From Prauserella cavernicola (GTDB lineage: Bacteria > Actinomycetota > Actinomycetes > Mycobacteriales > Pseudonocardiaceae): DNA of 64,000 nt. The notes under the pieces were generated by a model that did no database searches, was not told the DNA's origin, and was given only the letters and a program-made list of their open reading frames with translations. The stretch spans positions 1 to 64,000 of the forward strand of contig NZ_JAENJH010000002.1 of NCBI RefSeq assembly GCF_016595675.1, read 5' to 3'. Both the position numbers and the translations under genes were made by a program. Each line of letters opens with the position of its first letter. Positions within the stretch are counted from its first letter, which is position 1. Shown here piece after piece: positions 34,591 through 43,415 of this stretch.

Positions 34591-35985
34591 GTGGCAACGG
34601 GCACGACCGTATTCAGCCGGGTCACGGTGGTGGCACCGCGCACGCGTATCGACGTGGCGCTGCCCGCCGACGTGGCGGTGGCCGATCTACTGCCCATGTT
34701 GCTGGAGATGGCCAAGGAAGTCAGCCCGGACGGTGGCGCTCGTCACGGCGGCTGGGCGCTGGCCAAGCTCGGGGACGCCCCGCTGGAGCCGAGCCGCACG
34801 CTCGCCTCGCTCGGCGTCATCGACGGTGAGCTGCTGCAGCTGCGCAAGCGCAACGAGAACCCGCCGCCCCCGCTCTACGACGACGTCGTCGACGCCATCG
34901 CCGAGGCCGAGCCCGACAGCTTCCGGCCGTGGACCAAGGAGACCGCCCAGCGGATCGGCCACATCGCGGGCGGGCTCGCGCTCGTGCTCGCGGCGCTGGC
35001 CCTGTTCTTCGGCGGTCCCCTCAACGGCGGCAACGGGCTGGCCGCCGCCATCACCGCCGGAGTGGGCGCCATCGCCTGCATCGCGGTGGGCGCCACGCTG
35101 TCGAAGGCCTACCAGGCCGAGTCCACAGGTGTGCTGATCGCCGCGGCCGGTGGTCTGCCACTGGCGTTCGTCAGTGGTTTCTACATCGTGCCCGACGTGT
35201 CGGTGCGCGCGAACCTGTTGCTGGCGAGTGCGCTGGTCGTGGTGGTCGCCGCGGTCTGCATCCTCATCATGGGCACGGGCATCACGACGTTCATCGCGGC
35301 CGCGACCGCCGGTGTCCTCGGCCTGATCGCGTTCCTGGTCGCCACGCTCGTCGCTCACCCCGCCGCCGGCATCGCCGCGGGCACAGCCGCCGTCGCGCTG
35401 GCAGGCATCTCGATGCTGCCGAGGGCCACGATCTGGCTCGCCAAGCTGCCGCTGCCCCACGTTCCAGGCACCGCCGAGGAGCTCAAAGAGGACAGCGGCT
35501 ACCCGGACTACTCGGCGATCGAGCGCCGCACGAGCGTCGCCCACAACTACATGACCGGCCTGCTGGTCGGCTGCGGCGCCGTCACCGCGATCTCGGCCAT
35601 GATCACCGCGACCTCGCCCGAGATCTGGGGCATCATCACCGCGATCGTGGCCACGCTCGTGCTGCTGCTGCGCGCCCGCGCCTACGCCAACGGCAGCCAG
35701 GCCGTCGCGCTGCTCACCACGGGTCTCGTGTCGGCGGGCGGCATCCTCATCGGCTGGATCTGGATGGCGGACGCCTCCAGCCGGATCCTCTGGATCTTCG
35801 GCGCCCTCATCCTGCTCGCCGCTGCGGCGCTCGTGCTCGGCGTGGTGTTCCCGGACCAGCGCTTCTCGCCGCCGATGCGCCGCACGGTGGAGATCATCGA
35901 GGCGATCTGCATCGCGACAGTGCTGCCGCTGGCGCTCGCGGTGATGGGGCTCTACTCGACGCTTCGCCACCTCGGCATCGGATGA
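34591..35985 (+). CDS. eccD: Type VII secretion integral membrane protein EccD
   Basis: A 464-residue protein with an N-terminal ubiquitin-like domain of about 85 residues (SRVTVVAPRTRIDVALP, VADLLPMLLEMA) followed by about eleven membrane helices, the EccD/Snm4 architecture. EccD forms most of the membrane vestibule of the ESX complex. GTG 34591 is used because AGGTAGGGGG is 8-9 bases upstream; the frame to 34492 has no support. eccC is divergent across a 273-base gap that should hold both promoters. mycP begins at or just after its stop. Confidence 0.95.
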   Translation: MATGTTVFSRVTVVAPRTRIDVALPADVAVADLLPMLLEMAKEVSPDGGARHGGWALAKLGDAPLEPSRTLASLGVIDGELLQLRKRNENPPPPLYDDVVDAIAEAEPDSFRPWTKETAQRIGHIAGGLALVLAALALFFGGPLNGGNGLAAAITAGVGAIACIAVGATLSKAYQAESTGVLIAAAGGLPLAFVSGFYIVPDVSVRANLLLASALVVVVAAVCILIMGTGITTFIAAATAGVLGLIAFLVATLVAHPAAGIAAGTAAVALAGISMLPRATIWLAKLPLPHVPGTAEELKEDSGYPDYSAIERRTSVAHNYMTGLLVGCGAVTAISAMITATSPEIWGIITAIVATLVLLLRARAYANGSQAVALLTTGLVSAGGILIGWIWMADASSRILWIFGALILLAAAALVLGVVFPDQRFSPPMRRTVEIIEAICIATVLPLALAVMGLYSTLRHLGIG

Positions 35986-36026
35986 GCAGAACCGACCGAT
36001 CAGTCTCGAGCTCTAGGGGGTCACGC

Positions 36027-37595
36027 GTGCGTTCCGCCGGACCGCTGCGGCGAACATCGGCGCTGCTGCTCGCGGCGACGCTCGGGGCGCTGGGGCCGGG
36101 CATCGTGCCGCTTCCGGCCGCCGCGCAGGACACCGGGTACGCGGTGCCGCCGCCGCTCGCGGGCGAGCCCGTTCCCTCCGACGGAGGCGTCCCGGACAAG
36201 CCGTACCGCCAGGAGACCGGCTGCGTCCAGCGTGACCTCAGCCAGGACGTCGTCCTGCAGAACGCCCCGTGGGGCCAGCAGTACCTCCGCCTCGCCGAGG
36301 TGCACCAGCTGATGCAGAACACCACCGGCTCGATCGGCCGGTTCGCCGACAGCGGCCAGCCGGTGCAGGTCGCCGTGATCGACACCGGCGTCAACAACCA
36401 CCCGTACTTCCAGGGCCGCGTCAAGCCGGGCGGTGACTACGTCGCCAACAAGGGCCAGCCCGGCATGGAGGACTGCGACGGGCACGGCACCGAGGTCGCG
36501 GGCATCATCGCGGCCAACACCCCCAGCAACCTTGGGTTCAAGGGCATGGCGCCCGACGTCGAGATCATCTCCATCCGGCAGTCGAGCCAGAACTACGAGT
36601 TCGACGAGGAGACCGACGGTCAGAACCAGCCTCCACCCAGTGGAGATGGCAACGGCGGGGACAACGGCGACGGCGGCGAGGGCGGCAACGAGGGTGAGAA
36701 CGGTGGCGGCTCCGGTGCGGGCGACCCGCAGACCGACCCCGCTCAGGACGGCGGCGGCCGGACCCAGGAGGAGGCGGGCTCGGCGGGCACGCTCGACACC
36801 CTCGCCCAGGCTGTGGTCAACGCCACCAACCGAGGCGTCGACGTCGTCAACATCTCGATCAACAACTGCAGGCCGGCCGGTCCCATCACCTCGGGTGAGC
36901 GGGCGCTGCAGGCCGCGGTCGCCAACGCCGTGGCCAACGACATCGTCGTCGTCTCGGCGGCGGGCAACACCAGCGAGGCGTGCCCGCAGAACGAGGGCGA
37001 CCCGAACAACCCGAGCACGATCGTCACGCCCCCGTGGTTCGCCGACGACGTGCTGTCGGTCGGCGCGATCGACCAGACCGGCGGCGTAGCCGAGTTCAGC
37101 GTCCACGGACCGTGGGTCAGCGTCGCCGCTCCCGGCACCGACATCATCTCGCTGGACCCGGCACAGGGCTCGGACCGCCTGGCGAACATGACCATCGAGA
37201 ACGGTGACCCGCAGAAGATCCAGGGCACCAGCTTCGCCGCGCCGTACGTGGCCGGGCTCGCCGCGCTCGTGCGAGCGAAGTACCCGGACCTGAACGCGGA
37301 GCAGGTGATCAACCGCATCACCACCACCGCACAGCACCCCGCCGCACCCGGTGGTCGTGACAACTTCGTCGGCTACGGCGTGATCGACCCGATGGCGGCG
37401 CTGACGGCCACCGTGCCCGAGGAGGAGGGCATGGCGCCCGCCTCCGCCGTGGCACTGCCCTCGGACATGCCGCCGCCGAACGACCAGAGCTCGACGCCGA
37501 TGATCGTGGCGCTCGCCGGTTCCGGCGGTGCGCTCATGGCGTTGCTGATCACGTTGTTCGTGGTGCACACGATCCGCCGCAACCGCACCGCCTGA
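36027..37595 (+). CDS. mycP: Mycosin, membrane-anchored subtilisin-like serine protease of the ESX system
   Basis: 522 residues: a signal peptide (about 1-33), a subtilase domain with Asp119 (AVIDTGVN), His153 (DGHGTEVAG), oxyanion Asn314 (SAAGNT) and Ser402 (GTSFAAPYVAG), and a C-terminal membrane helix (about 490-516). Mycosins are needed for stability of the ESX complex. Between His and Ser is an inserted loop of about 60 residues, almost only Gly, Asn, Asp, Glu and Gln (about 192-250). GTG 36027 has AGGGGG six bases upstream; an ATG at 35982 that overlaps the eccD stop (ATGA) is the alternative. Confidence 0.93.
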   Translation: MRSAGPLRRTSALLLAATLGALGPGIVPLPAAAQDTGYAVPPPLAGEPVPSDGGVPDKPYRQETGCVQRDLSQDVVLQNAPWGQQYLRLAEVHQLMQNTTGSIGRFADSGQPVQVAVIDTGVNNHPYFQGRVKPGGDYVANKGQPGMEDCDGHGTEVAGIIAANTPSNLGFKGMAPDVEIISIRQSSQNYEFDEETDGQNQPPPSGDGNGGDNGDGGEGGNEGENGGGSGAGDPQTDPAQDGGGRTQEEAGSAGTLDTLAQAVVNATNRGVDVVNISINNCRPAGPITSGERALQAAVANAVANDIVVVSAAGNTSEACPQNEGDPNNPSTIVTPPWFADDVLSVGAIDQTGGVAEFSVHGPWVSVAAPGTDIISLDPAQGSDRLANMTIENGDPQKIQGTSFAAPYVAGLAALVRAKYPDLNAEQVINRITTTAQHPAAPGGRDNFVGYGVIDPMAALTATVPEEEGMAPASAVALPSDMPPPNDQSSTPMIVALAGSGGALMALLITLFVVHTIRRNRTA

Positions 37596-37625
37596 CAGGC
37601 CCGCTCACCGCCTCACAGAGCGACC

Positions 37626-37660
37626 AGGACCCCGGGACCGCACCACGGCCCCGGGGTCCT
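37626..37660. terminator. Hairpin downstream of mycP
   Basis: Eleven-base perfect arms AGGACCCCGGG (37626-37636) and complement (37650-37660) enclose a 13-base loop, followed by TTCG on the plus strand. Placed 30 bases after the mycP stop. Confidence 0.7.
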
Positions 37661-37723
37661 TCGCTGTCCACGCTGGACGCTCCCCAACGCGTGGCTGTGT
37701 GCCCGCACAGGCCCGCCCAGCAC

Positions 37724-37760
37724 AACGGCCCGGGTCCTCGTTGGGAGGACCCGGGCCGTT
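37724..37760. terminator. Hairpin downstream of eccB
   Basis: Fifteen-base perfect arms AACGGCCCGGGTCCT (37724-37738) and complement (37746-37760), loop CGTTGGG. It is 22 bases past the eccB stop on the minus strand and pairs with the mycP hairpin to insulate the convergent genes. Confidence 0.8.
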
Positions 37761-37782
37761 GGCGGAGAGGTGTACGTGCGGC

Positions 37783-39387
37783 TCAGTTACCCGCGGCCGC
37801 GGCGTCGTCAGGGAACGAGCCCGTGCTGGGATCGAACTGCACGCCGTCGTAGGTCCGCTGGGCGTCCTGGGCGTTGAGCGATGCTCCGACGGGCAGGAGC
37901 TTGATGATCGACTCCGGCGCCGGCTTCAGGCTGTCCGCCGACAGGCCGAGGCCCGCCGCCGTCGCGTCGTTCGGGATCCCGTAGCGCACGCCGCGGTCGG
38001 AGATCAGCTGGATGCTGCCCCGCTCGAAGGTCTCCTTCGTGGTGGCCCCGCGCACGGCGGCCGCGAAGCCCGGCTGCATGTAGAAGTACTCCACCTTCCA
38101 GCCGTCCGGACTCGGCTGACCGATCTTGACCCGCTGCACCTCGCCCTGGTCGTTCTTCGGGCCGGGCAGCTCCGGGTTCACGTAGAGGGCCGTCCTGGCA
38201 TCGCGCTCGGCGCCCTCGCCCTGGACCTTCCAGCCCAGGCAGCTGACGGGCCTCGTGTCGGCCTTGAGCACGGTCGGGACGATCTCGGGGTAGTGGCTGA
38301 CGTTCAGCGCGCCCGGGGTTCCCTCCTGCAACTTGGTCACGGCCTGCGTGTTCGACGGGGCGATGGTCGGGAGCTCGTCCGATGTCGACTCGGTGAACCG
38401 GATCATCTCCGCGAGCGACGCGGGGATCTGCTGGATGCCGGTGTCGAGCACGACCCAGAACTCGACACCCGTCGTGTCTTCGATCCGGAACACCGAGCCC
38501 ACGCTCATCTCGTTCAGGTTGAACTGCGGCGTGCCGCCGAGGTTGTCCATGTCCGGCACGCTCAGGTCGCCCACCGCCGGGATGGCGTTGAGCAGCCCCA
38601 TCGAGATCTTGCGCACCTGCACCGACTGGAGGTTCAGTGCCGAGGTGACCGCGCTGTCGTCCATGTCCACCGCGGCCCGCACCGTGTTGCCATCGCCGCT
38701 CTGGCGGTAGATGAGATAGGTGCGGCCGTCGTCCGCGGCGGCGAGCAGCGCCTCCTCCTTGGCAAGCTCCCTGCCGAGGTTGTCCACGCCGCCGAACACC
38801 GTGGTCTCCCGCGTCGACGGGTCGAACTGCTCCGACGGGTTCAGCGAGGTGTCGAGCTCGACCTCGTCACACACCGCCCAGCTGGAGGAGATCATCTGGT
38901 CCTTCGACGGGATCAGGTCGGGACCGTCGGGAATGCCCTGCAGCCGTCCGCGGGGGATGTCCTGGAGCTGCTCGTCCGGAACGACCTCCGCGGGCGGGAC
39001 CTCGGCCGGAGCCGCCGCCTGCTGGTTGCCGCCCTGCTCACCCTCACCCGACTGCTGCTGTCCCATGAGGATCAGCCGCGCCGACGCCATGTTGAACGTG
39101 GGGATCAGCTTCTTCGGGCTCCCGGCGACCACGTAGATCGAGCCGGACTGCTCGCCGATGACGATCCCGGAGTCGGGCGCCTTGGCTGCGGGCTTGAAGA
39201 TCCCGAAGATGACGAAACCGAGCATGGCGATCGCACTCAGGACAACCCCGACAATCGTGGCACGCGAGTGCGTGCGCATCGGGTCGTGCAACATCACCGC
39301 GTCCTTGCGGACCAGCGCGGACTGCATGCGCCGCAGCACGAACTGATACGCCTGGACTTGTGACTTTGTTGTCGGTGTTGACGGCAT
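37783..39387 (-). CDS. eccB: Type VII secretion protein EccB
   Basis: A 534-residue EccB: a short cytoplasmic start (KSQVQAYQFVLRRMQSALVR is family-typical), one membrane helix (about 43-64) and a large external domain with repeated 60-residue R-type units and two conserved cysteines (WAVCDEVEL and VSCLGWKV). EccB lies on the outer face of the ESX membrane complex. In ESX-4, eccB is on the opposite strand to mycP, as here (Rv3450c versus Rv3449). It is divergent from eccE with 157 bases between starts. Confidence 0.95.
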   Translation of the reverse strand: MPSTPTTKSQVQAYQFVLRRMQSALVRKDAVMLHDPMRTHSRATIVGVVLSAIAMLGFVIFGIFKPAAKAPDSGIVIGEQSGSIYVVAGSPKKLIPTFNMASARLILMGQQQSGEGEQGGNQQAAAPAEVPPAEVVPDEQLQDIPRGRLQGIPDGPDLIPSKDQMISSSWAVCDEVELDTSLNPSEQFDPSTRETTVFGGVDNLGRELAKEEALLAAADDGRTYLIYRQSGDGNTVRAAVDMDDSAVTSALNLQSVQVRKISMGLLNAIPAVGDLSVPDMDNLGGTPQFNLNEMSVGSVFRIEDTTGVEFWVVLDTGIQQIPASLAEMIRFTESTSDELPTIAPSNTQAVTKLQEGTPGALNVSHYPEIVPTVLKADTRPVSCLGWKVQGEGAERDARTALYVNPELPGPKNDQGEVQRVKIGQPSPDGWKVEYFYMQPGFAAAVRGATTKETFERGSIQLISDRGVRYGIPNDATAAGLGLSADSLKPAPESIIKLLPVGASLNAQDAQRTYDGVQFDPSTGSFPDDAAAAGN

Positions 39388-39544
39388 TCTCGACCTACAG
39401 CTCTCCCAGTCGCGGTACGGTTCCGCAGGATAGCCGTGCGCGGGACCGTCTGGTGTTGGTTTCTACCAACTCCGGCTAGTGTTCGGCCCTTCGGGACCGG
39501 CTGTCAGCTCAAGTGCACGAAATCGAGGGGAAGAGAACGCGCGG

Positions 39545-41080
39545 ATGTCCGTCACCACTCCTCCACGTCCGCCGGGCCCGCCTGGGTCCCAGCCGCCGTC
39601 GGGGCGGCCTCCGGGACCGCCCCAGCGTCCTCGAGGACCTGGTGGCTCCGGTGGCGGCCCGGGAGGGCCGAGGAACCCGCGAGGCCCCGGCGGACCGGGA
39701 GGACCCGGCGGTCCTGGTGGGCCGGGAGGTCCGGGGGGACCCGGTGGACCAGGCGGTCCCGGTGGGCCCGGTGGCCCTGGTGGCCCCGGCGGTCCTCCGC
39801 CCGGTCAGCAGCCACCGCAGCAGTCGGCCCCGCCGCGCATCGCACCGCCCGCGCGGCGGCGCTCCTTCGGCGCGAGCCTCGGCCCGCTGCCGGTCGTCAA
39901 CGTCGTGCTGCTCGAGATCGGGCTCGCCATCGGGCTGATCCTGCTCGCGATCAACGACGGTCTGCTCTACGTCGCGATCGGCGTCGTGGTGATCGCGCTG
40001 GTGCTCGCGTTCCTGCGCTGGGGCGGCCAGTGGTTCACCCAATGGGCTGGACTCACCGCGCGCTACACCTTCCGTTCCCACGAACGGGTCGCCACTCCGC
40101 CCACACCGACCTCACTCGAGTCGATCGCGGCCGAGGACGACAACGACGGCGTCATCGGACCCGACGACGCCAGGGTCAGCCTTCTGCGGCTCGCCCTGCC
40201 CGACCTCGTCGTCGCGCAGGGCAAGGACCACGAGCACCAGGAGGTCGGCCTCGCCTGGCACGACGGCACCTGGACCGCGGTGCTGCTGGTCGAGCCGACT
40301 CCCGCGCTGATCTCGCAGGCCGGCGGTGCGCCGAGCCTGCCCCTCTCGGCGCTGGCGCCGTGCCTCGAGGACCGCGGTGTGGTGCTCGACTCCATCCAGA
40401 TGACCTGGCACTGCTACCCGGGCAGCGCGGCGCTGCCCGCGGACTCGCCCGCGCTGAGCTCGTACATGGAGGTGCTCGGCCCGCTCACGGCGGCTGCACG
40501 GCGCACCACATGGGTGTCGATCAAGCTCGACCCGAAGCGCTGCCCCGCCGCGATCCGCGAGCGTGGCGGCGGCGTCGTCGGCGCGCACCGTGCGCTGATG
40601 GGTGCCCTGTCGCGCGTGCGCAACGCGCTCGAGTCGCGCGGCGTGCCGACCCGGCCGCTCAACCCGGACGAGCTGCTGCGCGCCGGCATCTCGGCCGCCG
40701 AGCTCACCGGGGTCGCCGGTTCGGCGAACAAGGTGAGCATGACCGAGCGCTGGACCGGCGTCACGGCGGCGGGCATCGGCCACGCCAGCTATGCGATCAC
40801 CAACTGGCCGAAGGGCAAGATCACCAACAGCCTCAACGGTCTGACGAGCGTCAGGGCGCTGTCGGCGACCGTCGCGATGGCGATCTCGCCGTCCCAGGAG
40901 GAGGGCAAGATCGGCCTGCGCGGCATCGTCAGAGTCAGCGCCCGCAACCCACGGGAGCTCGAGGCCGCCGACCAGCGCCTCAACACCACCGCCGAGCGCC
41001 TCGACGTGTCGCTCACCCCGCTGCGCGGCAAGCAGGCCGCCGGCTTCGCCTCGACGCTGCCGATGGGAGGCGCGGCATGA
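39545..41080 (+). CDS. eccE: Type VII secretion protein EccE with collagen-like N-terminus
   Basis: A 511-residue protein. The first 90 residues are Pro/Gly-rich, including an uninterrupted run of about a dozen GGP triplets (39685-39797). Two membrane helices follow (about 118-138 and 142-160), then a soluble EccE domain of about 350 residues. EccE sits at the edge of the ESX membrane complex. GAGGGGAAGAG precedes the ATG. Mycobacterial ESX-4 lacks eccE, but many other actinomycetes keep it. The next gene overlaps it by ATGA. Confidence 0.88.
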   Translation: MSVTTPPRPPGPPGSQPPSGRPPGPPQRPRGPGGSGGGPGGPRNPRGPGGPGGPGGPGGPGGPGGPGGPGGPGGPGGPGGPGGPPPGQQPPQQSAPPRIAPPARRRSFGASLGPLPVVNVVLLEIGLAIGLILLAINDGLLYVAIGVVVIALVLAFLRWGGQWFTQWAGLTARYTFRSHERVATPPTPTSLESIAAEDDNDGVIGPDDARVSLLRLALPDLVVAQGKDHEHQEVGLAWHDGTWTAVLLVEPTPALISQAGGAPSLPLSALAPCLEDRGVVLDSIQMTWHCYPGSAALPADSPALSSYMEVLGPLTAAARRTTWVSIKLDPKRCPAAIRERGGGVVGAHRALMGALSRVRNALESRGVPTRPLNPDELLRAGISAAELTGVAGSANKVSMTERWTGVTAAGIGHASYAITNWPKGKITNSLNGLTSVRALSATVAMAISPSQEEGKIGLRGIVRVSARNPRELEAADQRLNTTAERLDVSLTPLRGKQAAGFASTLPMGGAA

Positions 41081-41799
41081 GCTCGCGCGTGCACGACGCC
41101 AACCAGGACCTCGGGGTGGCGCCGGAGTTCATCGTCGACCCGGAGCTGCTCGACGCGATCAGCCCCTCCGGCGACCGCGGCGGCATCGTGCTCGGCTCCG
41201 GCCTGCAGGGCGAGCCGCTGACGATCTCCGCGCTGCGTTCGGCGCCCACGAGGATCGTGCTCGTCGGCGGGCTGTACCTGGCCCGTCAGGTGGCGCTGCG
41301 GGCGATGGCCGTCGGCGCCTGGGTCGTCGTGGCCACCGGTCGCCCGACCGCGTGGCACGTGCTGTCGCAGGCCGCGGGCACGCAGCCAAACGGCCAGCCC
41401 TCGCCGCTCGTGCAGATCCGCAGGCTCTCGCCGGTGGAACTGCCGAGGCCGTCCGAGGACGCCCCGCTGCTCGTCGTCCACGACGGGGGCCCGACTCCGC
41501 AGGACCTGTTCCCGCCGCGTTCGCCGTGGCAGACGACGGTGTACGTGCTGCCCTACCTGCACCCGCAAGCGGGCGCGATGGCCAACGCCGCGGACCTCGT
41601 GCTGATGCAGCGTCTGCCCGCGGGTCAGGCCGAGCTGGCCGCCCGCATCTGGCGCCTGCCGCCGCAGATGATGCGTCAGCTGACCACGCTCAAGGACGAC
41701 CAGGTGGTGGCGCTGGGCCGCAACCTCTGGCGCCCGCTGCGCCTGGTGACCACGGCCAGGGAGAAGCAGATCCTCGGCCCCGTCCGCCGAGGCGACTGA
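41077..41799 (+). CDS. Conserved-looking 240-residue protein coupled to eccE
   Basis: The product has no signal peptide or membrane helix. Its middle reads like a Rossmann-type or P-loop-like alternating alpha/beta protein (RIVLVGGLYLARQVALRAMAV and WVVVATGRP, later APLLVVHDGG and TTVYVLPYL) but lacks a Walker motif. The ATG overlaps the eccE stop (ATGA), so the two are made together, which suggests a cytoplasmic accessory subunit of the ESX-4 machine. I do not recognise a named family. Confidence 0.8.
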   Translation: MSSRVHDANQDLGVAPEFIVDPELLDAISPSGDRGGIVLGSGLQGEPLTISALRSAPTRIVLVGGLYLARQVALRAMAVGAWVVVATGRPTAWHVLSQAAGTQPNGQPSPLVQIRRLSPVELPRPSEDAPLLVVHDGGPTPQDLFPPRSPWQTTVYVLPYLHPQAGAMANAADLVLMQRLPAGQAELAARIWRLPPQMMRQLTTLKDDQVVALGRNLWRPLRLVTTAREKQILGPVRRGD

Positions 41800-41806
41800 C
41801 CGACGA

Positions 41807-41852
41807 AACGGCGAAAGGCCCCGCATCCGAGGATGCGGGGCCTTTCGCCGTT
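41807..41852. terminator. Bidirectional terminator between the eccE operon and truA
   Basis: Perfect 22-base arms (41807-41828 and 41831-41852; core AAAGGCCCCGCATCC) with a tight GA turn, located between convergent genes. It is the strongest hairpin of the ESX region. Confidence 0.9.
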
Positions 41853-41858
41853 CGGGTG

Positions 41859-42698
41859 CTATTCGGTTCCGGGGAGCGCGGTGCGGACGTTGCGGGTCTG
41901 CTCGGCGCGCGCGGCGAGCTCGGCGTCCGGCGGATAGTCGATGCGCACGAGGGTGAGCCCGTGGGCGGGAGCCACGGAGCTCTCCCGCACCTGACTGTCC
42001 AGGACGTCGCCCGGCCAGCCCACTGTCCTGCGGCCGTCGCCCACCAGCAGCAGCGCCCCGACGAGGCTGCGCACCATCGAATGGCAGAACGCGTCCGCCG
42101 ACACCTCGACGTGGACCTCGTGCTCGGCGACCCTGCGCCACCTGAGCCGCTGCAGCTCCCTGATCGTCGTCGCGCCCTCGCGCTGCTTGCAGTAGGCCGC
42201 GAAGTCGTGCAGCCCCAGCAGAACCTGCGAGGCGTCGTTCATCGCCTCGACCGACAGCGGCCGTCCCCACGCGAGCGTGTCGTGGCGGCGTAGCGGATCG
42301 ACGCCCCACGGCGCGTCCGAGACCTGATAGCGGTAGTGCCGTCGCGTGGCGGAGAAGCGCGCGTCGAACCCCTCGGGAGCGATCCGCGCGCCGAGCACCC
42401 GCACGTCGGCGGGCAGGATCCGGTTCCACCGGTGCCGCATGCGCTCCAGGTCGGGGATCCCGCGGTCGTCGACGGTCAGCCGCCTCGACGACGGCTCACC
42501 GGACATCGGCTCCACGTCCACGTGGACGACCTGACCGCTCGCGTGCACCCCCGCATCCGTCCGGCCCGCCACGACCACGGAGCGGGGCACTGAGGCGCCG
42601 GGAGGCTGCTTGGCGAGCGCATCCTCGAGGACACCCTGGACCGTGCGCCGCCCCGGCTGCCGGGCCCAGCCCGAGAAATCCGTGCCGTCGTAGGACAC
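41859..42698 (-). CDS. truA: tRNA pseudouridine(38-40) synthase TruA
   Basis: TruA makes pseudouridine 38-40 in the anticodon arm. The frame from GTG 42698 gives 279 residues with the catalytic aspartate in GRTDAGVHA, RRHYRYQV and FCHSMVRSLVGALL. The usual TruA start has a few more residues; VRLRLD is indeed encoded just upstream of this GTG, but no ATG, GTG or TTG precedes it (a GTT at 42716 is where a start would be expected, behind GGAGGG). Order rpoA-rplQ-truA is conserved in actinomycetes. Confidence 0.93.
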   Translation of the reverse strand: MSYDGTDFSGWARQPGRRTVQGVLEDALAKQPPGASVPRSVVVAGRTDAGVHASGQVVHVDVEPMSGEPSSRRLTVDDRGIPDLERMRHRWNRILPADVRVLGARIAPEGFDARFSATRRHYRYQVSDAPWGVDPLRRHDTLAWGRPLSVEAMNDASQVLLGLHDFAAYCKQREGATTIRELQRLRWRRVAEHEVHVEVSADAFCHSMVRSLVGALLLVGDGRRTVGWPGDVLDSQVRESSVAPAHGLTLVRIDYPPDAELAARAEQTRNVRTALPGTE

Positions 42699-42711
42699 AT
42701 CGAGGCGAAGA

Positions 42712-42754
42712 CGAACGAGCCCGCCCTCCCGAGTGGGAGTGGCGGGCTCGTTCG
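42712..42754. terminator. Hairpin between rplQ and truA
   Basis: Fourteen-base arms CGAACGAGCCCGCC (42712-42725) and complement (42741-42754), with a small internal CTCCC/GGGAG stem. It lies between rplQ and truA on the minus strand and its 3' arm overlaps the codons for VRL of the extended TruA N-terminus, so it may attenuate transcription into truA or mask its start. Confidence 0.75.
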
Positions 42755-42769
42755 GAACGTGCGGTGCCG

Positions 42770-43336
42770 TCAGGACTCGTCCTTCTTGTCGGCCTGCTCG
42801 GCCGGCTCGTCGGTCTTGTCCTCGGCTGCCTCGTCGGCCTTGGCCTCGTCGGCGGGAGCCTCGGCGGCGGCCTCGTCGGCCTTGGCGTCGGTCTCCTCCG
42901 TGGCCTCAGTGGCCTCGGCGGCCTTGTCGTCCTTGGCGAACTTCGTCTTGCGAGCCGCCTCGGCCTCAGCCGTCACGGTCTTCTCCGCCACCAGTTCGAT
43001 GACCGCCATGGGGGCGTTGTCGCCCTTGCGCGGCAGCGTCTTGGTGATGCGGACGTAGCCGCCGGGGCGGTCGACGAAGAACGGTCCGATCTCAGCGACC
43101 AGCTTGTGCACGACGTCCTTGTCGCGGATGACCCGCATGATCTGACGCCGGTTGTGCAGGTCGCCCCGCTTGGCCTTGGTGATCAGCTTCTCGGCAAGCG
43201 GCCGGACGCGCTTGGCCTTGGCCTCGGTGGTGGTGATCTTGCCGTGCTCGAACAGCGACGTGGCCAGGTTCGCCAGCATCAGCCGTTCGTGCGACGGCGA
43301 GCCACCGAGACGGGGTCCCTTGGTGGGGGTGGGCAT
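42770..43336 (-). CDS. rplQ: 50S ribosomal protein L17
   Basis: 188 residues: a canonical L17 core of about 120 ([41 protein letters not shown]) and a 65-residue acidic tail of Ala, Glu, Asp and Lys repeats, longer than in most bacteria but common in actinomycetes. It follows rpoA in the alpha operon with a 79-base gap. Confidence 0.97.
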   Translation of the reverse strand: MPTPTKGPRLGGSPSHERLMLANLATSLFEHGKITTTEAKAKRVRPLAEKLITKAKRGDLHNRRQIMRVIRDKDVVHKLVAEIGPFFVDRPGGYVRITKTLPRKGDNAPMAVIELVAEKTVTAEAEAARKTKFAKDDKAAEATEATEETDAKADEAAAEAPADEAKADEAAEDKTDEPAEQADKKDES

Positions 43337-43415
43337 CGGTTCTCCTCGTTAGCTACTCAGCCTCACGACCGGACGGTCCACAGTGGATAACCACCGCGGA
43401 CCGTCTGCCCCGGTC

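Noticed and set aside
39680-39800. Regular short repeats as a CRISPR-like array
   Set aside because: They are 9-base codon repeats for GGP inside the eccE reading frame, with no spacers.
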